Assembly: GCA_024195585.1 (NCBI GenBank)
Contig: SWBL01000147.1
Coordinates: forward strand, 52,305 to 116,304
Direction: 5' to 3'
Length of the DNA stretch: 64,000 nt
Origin: Aureobasidium sp. EXF-3400
Lineage: Eukaryota; Ascomycota; Dothideomycetes; Dothideales; Saccotheciaceae
This document shows, one piece after another, positions 10,311-21,652 of this stretch; within the stretch, counting starts at the first letter, position 1; the number at the start of each line of letters is the position of its first letter. The translations under genes and the position numbers were made by a program. The notes beneath the pieces were generated by a model that saw nothing but the letters and a program-made list of their open reading frames with translations, was not told the origin of the DNA and searched no databases.

Positions 10311-12227
10311 ATGGCAGGCGGTGATGACGCCCCGGCGAGCCCGCTGCCGCAGAGACGTCCGCCTCTAGGCCATCGGCATTCGAGCACCTCTTCACATGTA
10401 TCCCAGTCGCCGAGCGACTCGACCACAAAGGGTCACCACAAGTCGGCACACCACAAACCCCAACGACATGTCGTCAGCCATCACAACCGCATGGGATCGC
10501 GCAACCCTAGCTTCCACCGTTCTCTGAGCAAGATCAAGATAGCCCAACACGACCAGCGCCAGCACGACGACGACGAGCCTCCCACCCCAAAGGCGAAACA
10601 ACAGGGCTCGGTAGCCTCACAGTCTACCCTCGTACCGCCCAGTCCAGCCCGTCCCAACATGAAGCGCAACAACACCTCCGTCCACCTCCCGCGGAACCAC
10701 TCCCACGCCGCTCTCAAGAAAAACCTCTCCAGTGGTCAATTGTCTCGTGTCACTGCTGGAAAGACGACTGTACATGCCCGCACAGCCGCTCAGCACCAGC
10801 GCCCTGATATCCGACGCGCCCACACACAACCCTACAAACGATCGAAAAGTCCCGCGCCGAAGGCCAACCGCCAATCTTTCGACGTAGGCGATGACGATGA
10901 CGACGATGATGATGAAGCTGAAGAGATGGAAGGTGTCGACGATCAATGGACAGAGGAGAGTGCATCAGCTTCGCCCAGTACCACGCGCGACAACACACGG
11001 AACAACACTCGCCAGAACTCGGTCGTCCTGGATCCCAAGCTGAATCCCTACGCACGCCAGCTCGCAGAAGAGGAAGCTGCCAACGACTCGTCTGGCAGCG
11101 ATACTGTCGGCTCTCGAAGTCCGCCAGGCAAGCCTGCCAAAGCTCCCGTTTCTCTAAGCATCCGGACGAAGGACTTTGCTGCTCCTCCACCCGCTCCTAC
11201 CTCTGCGCCACTACAACATCAACAGCAGCAACCGCCAACTTCATCATACAATCCCCAGGTAGCACAACATCATATGCCTGATGCTGACGCCATAGCACGT
11301 CGCCTACTCGAAAGGAATTCGGCCTTGAACGCTGCACCGCCGAGGGTTTCGTCTGTCTCAGCTCTAGCAAATCCAGGCCTCGGCGATCCAAAGAGCTTGT
11401 CGACCCCTGTCGCTGGCTTGTCTGTTACAGGTGGCTCAAACACGCCACTCGTCTCGCGCTTCATCACCAACGATGGCATCAACAGTAAGGATGGGACGCC
11501 AGCCGACCAGTCGGGTTTCCTGCAGGGCACCAAAGGTCACTCTCGCACCGCATCGCAAGCCCAGACGCGCAAAGAACAGTCCGACCTCTACCGCAATCAA
11601 TCCACCCCCAACTTCGCCTCACAAAAGCAGCCACCAACACCATCAGGCTCTGGTGCAGTCACCCCAGATCCAGCACTCAATCAAAGCAGAACCCAACAGA
11701 AACTATGGCTACAACGTGGTCTCTCCAACATCGAAGCCAGTTCGCAGCCCCATCTGCCAGGGCTACTGCCCACAGGCCGTGCCCAAGCCATGCGCACCCC
11801 GCACGCCGGCAAGCAATTTGAGTTCGTTGACAAGGAATGGGCCGTCGTACGTCGCTTCCAAAATCCTCTTGATGCAGGTCTCGAACGACTGCGCAGAATG
11901 AATGGAGGCTCTTTACCCGGGAGACCGAGCAAGCCAAAAGTAAGCGCGCCGCAACAACATACCAATGGCGGCGTCAATGGCCATCGTAGAGGGCCTTCTA
12001 ATGCTGCATCCATTGCTAGCAAGAAGAGTGATGCTACTATCGTTGCAGCTCCAGAGCGACCGACAGCGGGCAGGAAGTCTCGAGTCAGCTTCCACATGGG
12101 CGAAGCTGAGGGCGACAACGACGATGATGAGCACGATGAGCATAACACACGGTCTGACAGGGAATCTCCTGCAGACATTGCTCGCAGGCTATGGGATTCA
12201 CCTGTAGGGATACAGGTAGAGGCTTAG
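10311..12227 (+). CDS. TCO89-like TORC1 subunit, intrinsically disordered
   Basis: This is an intronless gene for 638 residues, from ATG to TAG. The protein is almost wholly low-complexity: Ser/Pro/His/Gln-rich N-terminus with HHKSAHHK and basic patches, an acidic Asp run near residue 195 (DDDDDDDEAEEMEG), many SP/TP sites, then a conserved-looking segment SRTQQKLWLQRG followed by FEFVDKEWAVVRRFQNPLDAGLERLRRM, and an acidic C-terminus. The RTQQKLxLQR plus VxRRFxxPxxxGLxRLxRM arrangement is what I know from Pezizomycotina proteins annotated as TORC1 subunit TCO89. Such proteins would act at the vacuole in nutrient signalling. The Ser/Thr-rich sequence suggests heavy phosphorylation. Assignment by motif recall only; moderate certainty. 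Confidence 0.62.
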   Translation: MAGGDDAPASPLPQRRPPLGHRHSSTSSHVSQSPSDSTTKGHHKSAHHKPQRHVVSHHNRMGSRNPSFHRSLSKIKIAQHDQRQHDDDEPPTPKAKQQGSVASQSTLVPPSPARPNMKRNNTSVHLPRNHSHAALKKNLSSGQLSRVTAGKTTVHARTAAQHQRPDIRRAHTQPYKRSKSPAPKANRQSFDVGDDDDDDDDEAEEMEGVDDQWTEESASASPSTTRDNTRNNTRQNSVVLDPKLNPYARQLAEEEAANDSSGSDTVGSRSPPGKPAKAPVSLSIRTKDFAAPPPAPTSAPLQHQQQQPPTSSYNPQVAQHHMPDADAIARRLLERNSALNAAPPRVSSVSALANPGLGDPKSLSTPVAGLSVTGGSNTPLVSRFITNDGINSKDGTPADQSGFLQGTKGHSRTASQAQTRKEQSDLYRNQSTPNFASQKQPPTPSGSGAVTPDPALNQSRTQQKLWLQRGLSNIEASSQPHLPGLLPTGRAQAMRTPHAGKQFEFVDKEWAVVRRFQNPLDAGLERLRRMNGGSLPGRPSKPKVSAPQQHTNGGVNGHRRGPSNAASIASKKSDATIVAAPERPTAGRKSRVSFHMGEAEGDNDDDEHDEHNTRSDRESPADIARRLWDSPVGIQVEA

Positions 12228-14185
12228 GAACAACTCTAAAGCCCTTGATGTTCTGGGCCTCTTCTCCATCGTTGCTTATACCTACCCTATCTTTCGTTTC
12301 TGGTCTACGTTGACATTTTTCTCTTATCTCACTCTCTTTCAGCTTCTGGTATCATGTTCGGGTGGTGGTATACAATGCATCTGGCGAGGCGTTTGGCGGG
12401 TTGTTCTTTCCTTTACCCATTCTTCACGTGTCTATCCTTCCGGAAATTCATTCAACAACAATTTCCAATCCAGTAAACAATTCTTCTTTCGTGCAAAAAA
12501 GTCAATTGCATGGCGCAGCATTTGGTGTACAGTCTTGGCGACTACAGGCAATAAAAAGCCGTTTCCAAGACTTTGGAAGCCGCCGTCGTCTTCGCGTGGA
12601 GATGCGGCAAAAAGGTTGGTTGAGTGGGAATTGTGGCAGCCGGCGAGTGGCTTATATTGTGTGGAAAAAAGCTTCCAGACCATTGATCAAGCCTCATCAC
12701 AGGTACGCGATAACAATGATTGGATGTATGGATATTTCCACCGAGTTAGGTTTTTGTGCAAAAGTATCAATGGAGGAAGAAGATTTAATCTCGGCATTTC
12801 ATATCACATGACAACGAAGAATGGCATTTTCGATTGACCAGTGCATGAATGCCTATCGTCGCGGTACTGGTGACGATATGATAGCTACCCATTGCGATGA
12901 TGGTGATGGTAGAGGTAGTATAAGGCGTCACGGCATTGAGAGCAAGTCCCAAACGAGGAGGAAAGTCGTTGACCGGGTGTTCTGGGTTGCCTTTTCTGCC
13001 TTTTCGCTTCTTCTTACGCCTTTCTCATACTTGGTAGAACCAGCAACCAACCGAAACTTGTCCTGTTCTTCAAGACAGATGGTACCATGGTGTGGGGCAG
13101 ACATTCAAAACTATTGATTGTGGTTTCTTGCGATCGCAAGCACGACTCAGAGAATATTGGTGGAAAGGCGAGGCACAGAGAAACAGAAAATTATTTTGTT
13201 GAATAAAAATGTATTGACAAATGTCTCAGTGATGGTAGTAAGCATTTTACTCTGCACACACACCGCTGAGATGTCACGATGTATTTTGTGGTAAGTGGCA
13301 TAATCTTGTTGGCACAAAAGTCAATTTGCTTCGCTAGTCATTATCAACAATTTGCCGAGGGACGATAATTTGCTTTGCTTCGGTATAACAGAAAAGAGGG
13401 GTATAGTCCTCAGATTTGCTGGCGTCTCTCTCGTTGATGATGACAGCTTTTTGCAATTTCCTTTGCACGGTGTGAAGGATGCGTGAACTGTTGATCGCTT
13501 CATTTTTCGATAGCATGGTCGTTGGTTGTTTCCCGTTGCTTGCGGTCGCCCGTTTTCTGTTGTTTGGGTCTTTGTCCCCACACATGTTGTTCTGCAGGTC
13601 AAAAGGTTGCACAAACGACACACAGCCAACAAAGTCTCCGATTTGACAAGGCACAAGCGCTCAGGTACCAAAGTCTAATGGTCGCACCGGTTCGATTTAG
13701 CGCCCGCCTCGTGCATTTCTTGCGTGAAATGAGGTGCGACACTAGGCCCAAGAGGGGTGTTTGCGACCAAGCGCATACCGGGAAATGAGATTTGAGCACG
13801 TTCTTCTGTGGTGCTCTCTCCACACGACCGACTTTGGCCTCGTGCCCGCGGCTAAGATTGAGGCAAGATGGGCATCTGGGAATGGTAGGTGAAGAGATCT
13901 GGGTTGTGGTATATGTTGTGCGGGGGATCCTCTATCGCGTGCCCTTCCCTTCCTTCCCTTTCTTCTATCGATACACAGTCATTCCAGCTGCAAGACAGTA
14001 ACAGTCACTCTTTCGTCTTCGGATCTCATCTGCCAACAGCGAGCTGAGCTCTGCCATCACACTCTTTACACCATCACTCTCTACACTAGCCAACCTCGAA
14101 GGCCTAGCATCAACAACATTCATTGACCAAGCATTACCGTCATCAATCACTACACGATAAACCACTATCAAATCCATCAGCCACA
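12228..14185. other. Long intergenic stretch, TCO89-like 3' flank and GPI-mucin 5' flank
   Basis: About 2 kb without a supportable gene. The largest open frames (12310-12837 plus, 13321-13671 minus) lack a plausible start context, homology or splice structure. The last 200 bases are C/A-rich and look like the transcribed leader of the next gene. I see no tRNA or repeat. Confidence 0.5.
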
Positions 14186-14698
14186 ATGCAGTTCACCAAC
14201 ATCCTTCTCCCTCTGCTGTTCGCCCTCACTGGTGCCAACGCCCAGCAGTCCGGCGATGTCACTTCCGTCATGACCTACTACACCACCTTCACCGTCAGCC
14301 GTGTTGTCGAGACCACCACTTGCACTTCAACCACCACTCCTTCTATGGAGCCTACCGTCGAGGCTGCTGTCGTCACTTCTTCCGAGACCCCCATCGTCTC
14401 TACCTCCGAGGCTCCTGTCCCTACCAGCTCGCCCTCAACCTCATTCACCACTGAACTCCTTACCCAAACCGTTCAGAGAATCGCAGCCAGCTCTGCCGTC
14501 TCTTCTTCCATGGTTACTATCTACCCCGTTGCTGCCAGCGCTTCTGCCTCCATGGCCCACGGCTCTACCAACGGTACTGGTGTTGCTGTCTCTTCTCCTA
14601 CTCTGACTCCCTACACCGGCGCTGCCTCTGGCTTGACTGTCCAGCTTGGCGCTGCTGCTGTCATTGCCGCCGTCGCTGGTATTGCTCAGATGCTCTAA
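14186..14698 (+). CDS. Small Ser/Thr-rich GPI-anchored cell-wall protein
   Basis: This is an intronless gene for 170 residues. It begins with a clear signal peptide (FTNILLPLLFALTGANA, then AQQ). The mature part is dominated by Ser, Thr, Val and Ala with only one cysteine, and has a TYYTTFTVSRVVETTTC opening typical of short fungal wall mucins. The C-terminus is a small-residue stretch (GAASG) followed by a hydrophobic tail ending IAQML, as expected for GPI attachment. The coding sequence is C-rich at third positions, a sign of strong expression, and the leader is pyrimidine-rich. I infer a structural or adhesive role in the wall. The start is the ATG just before the signal peptide; the frame also extends 21 codons upstream. 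Confidence 0.82.
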   Translation: MQFTNILLPLLFALTGANAQQSGDVTSVMTYYTTFTVSRVVETTTCTSTTTPSMEPTVEAAVVTSSETPIVSTSEAPVPTSSPSTSFTTELLTQTVQRIAASSAVSSSMVTIYPVAASASASMAHGSTNGTGVAVSSPTLTPYTGAASGLTVQLGAAAVIAAVAGIAQML

Positions 14699-16468
14699 GC
14701 AACTGAGCAACTCATCTTCTCTTCTTCAACACCACCTTTTTTACCTTCTTGGAAAATGCCCCGTCATGTCAGACTCGCAAACCACTTTACTACCACCACT
14801 TTTTGTATAATGTCTTCCTCCATTCCTGCTATATATCACAGAGATGGTTGATCATATTTTCCTTTCTTGTCACTCTCTTTTGTCACTTTCTAACGACCAC
14901 TTTTCCACCCTTTCTCTCAACATCATTAAGAATGACAAAAAAGCAAGCGAACAGAACGGCGTTCGGAAAATCCTCAAATCTTCTTCTTTTTCTTTCTTTC
15001 GTTTATTCTCTGGCGGAAATACCCCTTGGGCTGTTTGATGGTTTTTTGTATCTTTTGTTCCTTATTTATTGTTCTTTGATATATGGTTACATTCACATAT
15101 TTTGAATACACTATTATACCTGAAATCTATCTCTGTGATAATCCTTGGAGTCACCGTGAACGTCATTCTTTGAAGATCCTCATGCTCCTGCGAGGGAAAT
15201 GAAGGAATGCAAGACCGTTTGTTCACCTGAACTGTTGTGTTTTGTGCGTCATAGGGAGGCCGCGTGAAGGATGCAATCGCTTGTTGATCGATTGTCATCG
15301 ATTGGCATATCTTCAAATTCCTTCTCGACGTCATCAAGGTCATCAGATCTTCCAGACAAGGATCTTCCACAGAACGACCACTAAATGCTGTGACAGTTGC
15401 TATGTTACCCTTGTCCGCCTGAAGGATCGCTGGATCGCATCATCTGCTCGGCTGCCTGAGCTCACCTGAATCTGTTTATAGACCAAATCAAACGTGTCTG
15501 TGCGGGATGAAACGTAGGCATGCGGACTACGGCTGTCAGAGATCTGTCAGAGGTGGCGAACGCAGTATAGAAACCGAATATAGATATCAAGTGTGGGTAA
15601 GAGATCGTGTTTAGTTTTGACACGCAGATGGGTTTGACGACCCGGGGTTTGGGGAAGAGGTTTGGAGAAGGTCTTGTTTCAAATGTGGAAGTGTTTCGCA
15701 ATTGTCAGAACAAAATTATCGATTCTTGGTGTATAAGAATAGATTGTCCGCTTCTTGAGACTGCTTCACACTCGTTCGGACTTCTTCAATCGAAGCTGGT
15801 CTTGTAGAGCGAGTGTTGATGTTATGGTGGCCCTGGTCGGCTCGGAAGGGATGTTATTCATGATATAGGAGCTCATACGAGTATCAGGCTATCCAGACTA
15901 TCCGGACTATCTCGATATATCATGCTCATCAAGAGGGCAGACATGTTCCATGAAGTGCTAGGATTCGTAGAATGGGTATTTTTGATCAAGTCATGAGAGC
16001 CAAAACTTCCGAGCATGATCAGTCATCATAAATAGCCGCTTTTGGAGCATCGTGATATCGTCACCTACATCACAGTCTTGCATCATTTTTCTGTCACCAT
16101 CATCGTTGCTCATGCCTGCATACCTTTCGTCTACATTCTGACATATTCATGATCATGCTTTAACATAAGGCACAAATCTATTCATATGCAAGTCGCGCTC
16201 TGGACAGCGAATATAGAAGCAGATTGCATCTCGCCGACGCATTTGCGCATAATATCCGCGAATTGTAGTGCATCTGTAAGCGCCGCGTCGCATAATGATG
16301 AAGCTGCCGCCATGCAGGATAGCCGCCTGGGAAACAAAGCCATAGAACCTCAGAAACATGGAAATCAAGCAATCACCCTCTGTCTTCTTGAAGTTGGTGT
16401 TCCATCACCGAATGGATTTCTGACCTCACGACTTGGAGAAAGTCTCATTCCAAGTCCCTTTCGTGGAA
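14699..16468. other. Long intergenic stretch before the surface-protein array
   Basis: No supportable gene in about 1.8 kb. It contains the 16248-16337 element shared with the third paralogue. The T-rich 14750-15100 part resembles the 3' flank of the GPI-mucin gene. Confidence 0.5.
16248..16337. repeat. Upstream element duplicated with the array, copy 1
   Basis: By eye it is about 70% identical to 22949-23037 over 90 bases, with a near-perfect core (ATGCAGGATAGCCGCCTGGG here) at 16312-16334. The core ends 135 bases before the ATG of the first paralogue; copy 2 ends 125 bases before the third. It is either a conserved promoter module or a decayed antisense exon: on the minus strand it reads AAILH in both copies, after a possible CCCAG acceptor. 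Confidence 0.65.
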
Positions 16469-17618
16469 ATGGTGTTCTCTCAGTCAATACCATCTCTTCT
16501 CCTCCTATCAACTCTGATACAATCCTCTCTTCAACAAACCTGCTACTTCCCTAATGGAGTGATTGCGCGAAACGACTACCCGTGCACATCTCTAGTCTCC
16601 AATTCACCTGGAACAGATGTGCATTGCTGCGAAGTAGGAAGGACATGCCTACCCAACCGCATGTGTTCAGGAAACCAACAAGACGAAAACCCAATGCGTG
16701 GCACTTGCACAGATCACACATGGGATTCGCCAAATTGCCCCAAGTTCTGTATGCCAGGTAAGTTTCTTCTCTGACTAGTCGAAGGAAGAAACGGGGAAAC
16801 TGATTGAAGATACAGATTCGAGATTGGGCAAAATTTACAACTGTACTTCAAATGATGGTGTCATGGGACAAAACAATGATGATGCATTTTGCTGTGTGGA
16901 TACCGGGCCCAATTGTTGCAATAATCAGAGTCTGCTGTTCGTGGCCAATGATTGGAACTTCGTTGCTTCCGCGTCCATCGCTTTGACCAGGGGAATGGCA
17001 ACTACATTGACTTCGAGGATGACGTCCTCATCAAGTTCGTTGGCCACAACCTCGTCAACATAGAGCTCATCAAGCTCATCGACCGCTGTCTCGCTCCCTG
17101 TGTCGGCATCCATGATGGGAAGCTTCAGCGTATTCACCGTCACCGAAAGCATGAGCGCCACACCTACGACGCCCGTTTCCACTATCGCAGCAGAATCAAC
17201 GGCGACTACGATACCAGAGAAACCCACAGGCGCGAAGAGAGACTGGATAGGGATAGGTATTGGAGCAGGAGTCGGCGCCGCAGTGCCTTTGCTCGCGCTG
17301 ACAGGCATTGGTATTCTACTCTGGCGGCGCCATCGCCGTCGTCGCGAGGTGTATGAGATGGACAGGTATGCTCCTAATAGTGCACCGATGGCAGTCACGA
17401 AGGAGGCTTCGATGCGTATGAGCAAGCATGCGTTCTTGAAGGGATACGAGGCTGCTGGAGTGCATGCCTACGAGCTAGATTCTGTCGCTGAGAGAGTGGA
17501 GCTGCCATTGAAGAGTCCGAGAGAGTTGCCGGGATTAGAGGGAGAAAGGCAGAGATATCAAGCGCATCAAACAACGACGAGTCCCAACAACTGGTATTCG
17601 CCAGGAGGATTGGGATGA
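16469..17618 (+). pseudogene. Cys-rich/mucin-like single-pass membrane protein, paralogue 1, with in-frame TAG
   Basis: Exons are 16469-16757 and 16816-17618; the intron is 58 nt, splitting the codon after CMP. The signal peptide (IPSLLLLSTLIQSSLQ) is followed by a Cys-rich ectodomain: CYFPNG, VHCCEVGRTCLPNRMC, RGTCTDHTWDSPNCPKFC, YNC, FCCVDTGPNCCNN. A Ser/Thr-rich stalk, a transmembrane helix after KRDW (IGAGVGAAVPLLALTGIGILL), WRRHRRRR and a tail with YELDSVAERVELPLKSPREL follow. The frame is broken by TAG at 17061-17063 inside the stalk, and the same frame resumes at once with conserved sequence, so the lesion looks recent. A 51-nt intron with a poor GTCCTC donor could bypass it; I consider that unlikely. 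If the stop is real, the product is a secreted fragment lacking the membrane anchor. Confidence 0.75.
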
Positions 17619-17675
17619 ACCAGAAGGATAGTGTACTTGTCGAGGTGTTGTGTGTGTATGTCTCGAGACCATCGT

Positions 17676-19056
17676 CTAGACGTCGGGCATAGGCTTCTCA
17701 GCGTTCAAAGCATACGCCTCAAAGGGCAGGCCTCTCAAAGTCTTTTCGCCGTTCCCATTTGTCTTATACAATTGTGGTTCAAATCCTTGGACAGTGGCCC
17801 ATGCTGAGAACAAGCGTCGCCAATAACATGCGGTGGCTGCTGAAGTCAGGTACCGTTCGTGGAAAGTTTTGTAGTTGTTGTCGGCTATAATCTGTCCTTC
17901 GGGCTCGTGCGTAGTGTAGTAGGTCATCTGCGAAACGTACAATCGTCAGTAGGCAAGCTTCTTTCGACATGGGAATCTTGACTTTACCTTCTCATCGAGA
18001 TCAGACCAATCGTTCTCAACTTCGATGAAGTTCTGCTCTGGGCCACTGGATCTCATGAGACCATGGTGATGTTCAAGATAACGCAACTTGTGTACCACAG
18101 GCGCACTGTTGCAGAGCTGCAAATATTTCAAGCGACCAGAGTATGTGTACCCTTCCGTGTGGATGGGAAACTTGTAACGACAAAGCTGATCTTGCGTCAT
18201 GCAATACTGCTTCGTTTGAGGATCGTAGATATCACAAACTTTGACATCTCCCCATGCCGTATCTTTCGCAGTACTGATGAGCTGCTTCCGAACGGCTTGG
18301 TTCAGGCCTGCGTCGCCTCGCCACACGGCCTTGTTGTACTTCTTTTCCCAGGGGTAGGCAGAGTTGACATCGCGAACACTGCGGCGAAGTTGACTGTGGC
18401 TTGCTACACGTGCTGATGGCCATGCCCAGTATGCGTAGTCGGGGAGGAGCCAAATGTGTCGTTGATGTGCCAGTCTGGTGAGACCCCATACAGTTGTTTT
18501 GTTCGAGTTCTTGCCGTGTGCGAATTCAATGGGTCGTTGAGGGTCGTCGTCAAGGTCGAGTATGAACTCAATGTTAGGTATCGAGCCCGGCGGTGCGGTG
18601 ATGACGGCTTGCTGAATCATGTGTAGGAAGCCGCTCGTTCGTTCGTGCCAACGTCCCATCCAACACTTCTTGTTCTGGTGACCTTGGATTATGAAAAGCT
18701 GCGAGCTCGAAATCAGATATACTGACGAGGAGAACACCTGTGGTATCTCTGTCACTCACCTCCGAGTCGTATATCAGTACCCGAACCAGACACTGGTCGT
18801 CTTTGATCTCCAGCTCTTCCAACCGGATCGGGTCCCCCTTACGTGAGGCTACAGCCGATTCGATGTCTCCGTAGAAGCCAGGAAACGCTGCATCGCATTG
18901 TTGAGACGAGAGACCATAGTTCGAGGCATCGCGTGGGAACTCGTATCGCCAGCCTCTGAGTGACGATGTGTGAACGATAAGCCACCAAGCTCCTACAAAT
19001 CCGAAAAATAGTGCAACAGCGGTCTTGAGACTCAGAACAGACGCTGACGGTGCCAT
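17676..19056 (-). CDS. Glycosyltransferase family 90 (CAP10-like), type II membrane protein
   Basis: There are three exons, 19056-18760, 18698-17988 and 17927-17676, with introns of 61 and 60 nt, both in phase 0. The product is 419 residues. A short cytosolic N-terminus precedes a signal-anchor (TAVALFFGFVGAWWLIVH), giving type II Golgi topology. The catalytic region shows the CAP10 hallmarks WRGD (in KAVWRGDAG), IEFILDLDDDP, WLLPDYAYW and a C-terminal KYLQLCNSAPVVHK followed by DWSDLDEK. CAP10/GT90 enzymes of fungi add xylose or related sugars to glycans; the acceptor here is not knowable. It ends 57 bases from the first surface paralogue, tail to tail. The co-location with O-glycan-rich substrates is suggestive only. 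Confidence 0.87.
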
Positions 19057-21652
19057 GATTCAATGCCTCTTGTCGAAAGACTGTGGGTATGGAAAGCATC
19101 CATGACTGGGATGAAGACAAGAAGTACCTGGCCATCTTCCCCTGTCGACAGGAGTCAGCCACATTCCATTTTGCATTTCCTGAGCTAGCCTGGTAACTGT
19201 TTCCCCAGTTGAAGTCAATGATAACGTTGTAGGAACCTCGGCCCTCCATCTTGATGTCTTGGGATGTCGAAGCATGCCATGGAAAGCGTGTTGCCATCAT
19301 ACAACTAGGCGTTGGCAACGTCCAAAGGCAACGTTGGACTCAGCTGAGCCCCGTCACGGGCGACGGATGCTTGGCTCCGTTAAACGAGAAACCGTCGTCC
19401 TTGTATACCACACTGTGAATGGCCAAGGTTGTGACATGGTGTACCATGTTGGCGTACGACTTATCCTGTTGCGGTCCAGTCTTGGCGATAGGGCTTGAAT
19501 AACGACGATGCCATTCCAGGGGAAGGACACCTGCAGGTCTGTATACAACGATACCCTGGAGTCCAACCCGGTTTCCGTGGTCGAAAGCCGGAAGAGAACT
19601 ACGCTGCCATATTCAAATGGCATAGCTTGTTGATGTTGAATGCAAGCGACATACATCGGATGCTCCGCTTAGCAGGACGGTGCAATAAGTCACAACTAAC
19701 ATGAGCGAGGCAATATTTGCTTGGAGGCTGTCGTTCGTCAACTCTCAACGGTATGTATGAGCAGCGAACTGGCTGCTGACGGATCAGGCAGGGGGACCGA
19801 ATCCTGCAGGATCGCGGACTTGGCTGACTGATGGGCAGCTGAGCTCGGCGCTGGCAATCCCTGAGTGTCATGCCTGCAGATAGACTGCGATCAAGGATAC
19901 CTGGGAAGCAAGCACATTGATCTGATTAGAACTCTCATCGTCAACAGACCAGTTCATGGAACGATAACTTACCGAGAGTGTGGAGGAGCAGAGACAAGGA
20001 CTGACGTGAGCGGCAGAATGTCGGAAAGAGGGCTCCCCGCTTCTCAACCTTCGGAAGGCCACAATCTGCACCTTCTCCACGCACCAGCTCTAGTCAAAAG
20101 ATCAATGAAATGCTTTGTCCTTATTGATAACTCCAACTGATGACATCTTCTGATCTCTATCCTCGACACACACCAATTTCATTCGATCACACTATTCACG
20201 TCGGTCTGTCCAGCAGAGTCTCCCCTGACATACAACTGCCTTACACGACCGTGGTTTGCTTCACGTGCAGTGATAAATGTTCAGATAATTTTCTGTAAAC
20301 GTTCTTCCAAGATGAACTCTAAACCATCATCTTGCAAGTCTATGTACTCCGTAGCTGTGAGCTGAAGCTGAGATTACACGCAGGGGAACCGATGTTGGTC
20401 AAACTCGGATCTCGAGGACGCCATCATGATGCCAACATCTGAAGCCAACAGTTGGAGCACCTTCCGAAATGTTCTCTAACTGGAAAGAGTTGTGTACTAA
20501 ACGCCTGTAAAGTAGAGATGCGACCTTCGATAACGTGAGCCTATGTAATTGCTACTAACATGTTCGAATTGCAGCCAATGAGACGGCTCACTACCGATCA
20601 CGTTAGGCGAACTTGGTATAATGCCGTGTTGGCTAAGGTAGCGCGGCAGCGCGGCAGGGAATCTACGACTGACTGGACCACCCATGCAGCCTTGCCATGT
20701 TGGTTGTAGGCGACCAAAACGCATCATCGCAATTCGATTTTTGAGAATTTCATGGGAGAGGAGGAACGCGCTCGCGATATAAGGATCTTAGCTATCAAAA
20801 AAATACGGCGCAGACCAGGGGACTTGAGTAACGATGATGGTCGTTTCGGCGTTCGCTGGACCCAGCTCCGGCACCTGGCCATCACGCCTACCTGATCAGT
20901 GAATCCCTACAAACCAACACAAGTGACTGACAAGTTCTGATACACGATAACTCGCTGGTAATACCCCGGTATGCCTTGACAATCTCTGGTTCGCAGCAAT
21001 CACAGTCCGTCCGCCTCGATAACTGTTTCGGCTCCCTTGCATCTCAATACGTAAGCAGCTTGCAGACCGTATCTTGCAGCCGTCCACATCATCGACAAAT
21101 GAGCGAGGACCCATCGCTTCGCCCACCTCTCAGTTCCATACCGCTCGACTCAAAACTAGTCGCAGATTATTTGCGCCAAAGAAAGGCGGCCAGTCCCTGG
21201 TTGAAGGTCGCTCGTTGGTGCAGAAAGTTGGCTAGCTCAGCCGAATTTTGTATACAGTGGCAGAGAACGGACGACCATAAACCTCGCTGCATGACTTCTA
21301 GACTTCCCGACTTCCTTCAGGATGTTATCAGACGCATACACTGCTGTTCCTACTGTGCTTACACAGCCATGGCGCAGCCTGATCTGGTCTTTACACTTCG
21401 ATTTAACCATCGGCACGCGACTGAAGGATGTTCAACAACTTGCAGTGCAAGAAGCAGCCTGATTATCTTGCCCTCCAGCCTGGTTTTGTCACCATGCATA
21501 CAGCCTGACGCCACGGTATAGTCCAATGGCCAGCTCATAGGCAATGTCGCAAGAATTTGAAAGATAAGTTGGCGTTATTGAAAAGCTCTCCAACAGCACG
21601 TTCGAGACTTTGTCAACTCCTCCTTTTCGTCTTTACATCCAACGCTTGTCAA
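19057..21652. other. 2.6-kb stretch without a supportable gene
   Basis: This is the longest gap in the window. Open frames (largest 20976-21521, plus) have scattered rare residues, no family motif and no fitting introns. I see no terminal repeats, transposase motifs, tRNA or obvious AT-rich decay. It may hold relics too degraded to recognise. Confidence 0.5.

Noticed and set aside
12310..12837. 175-codon plus-strand open frame after the TCO89-like gene
   Set aside because: Residue composition is irregular, with no family motif; it overlaps a likely 3' flank.
20976..21521. 181-codon plus-strand open frame
   Set aside because: Cys/Ser/His-rich noise without motif, signal peptide or intron support; the upstream frame gives nothing coherent.
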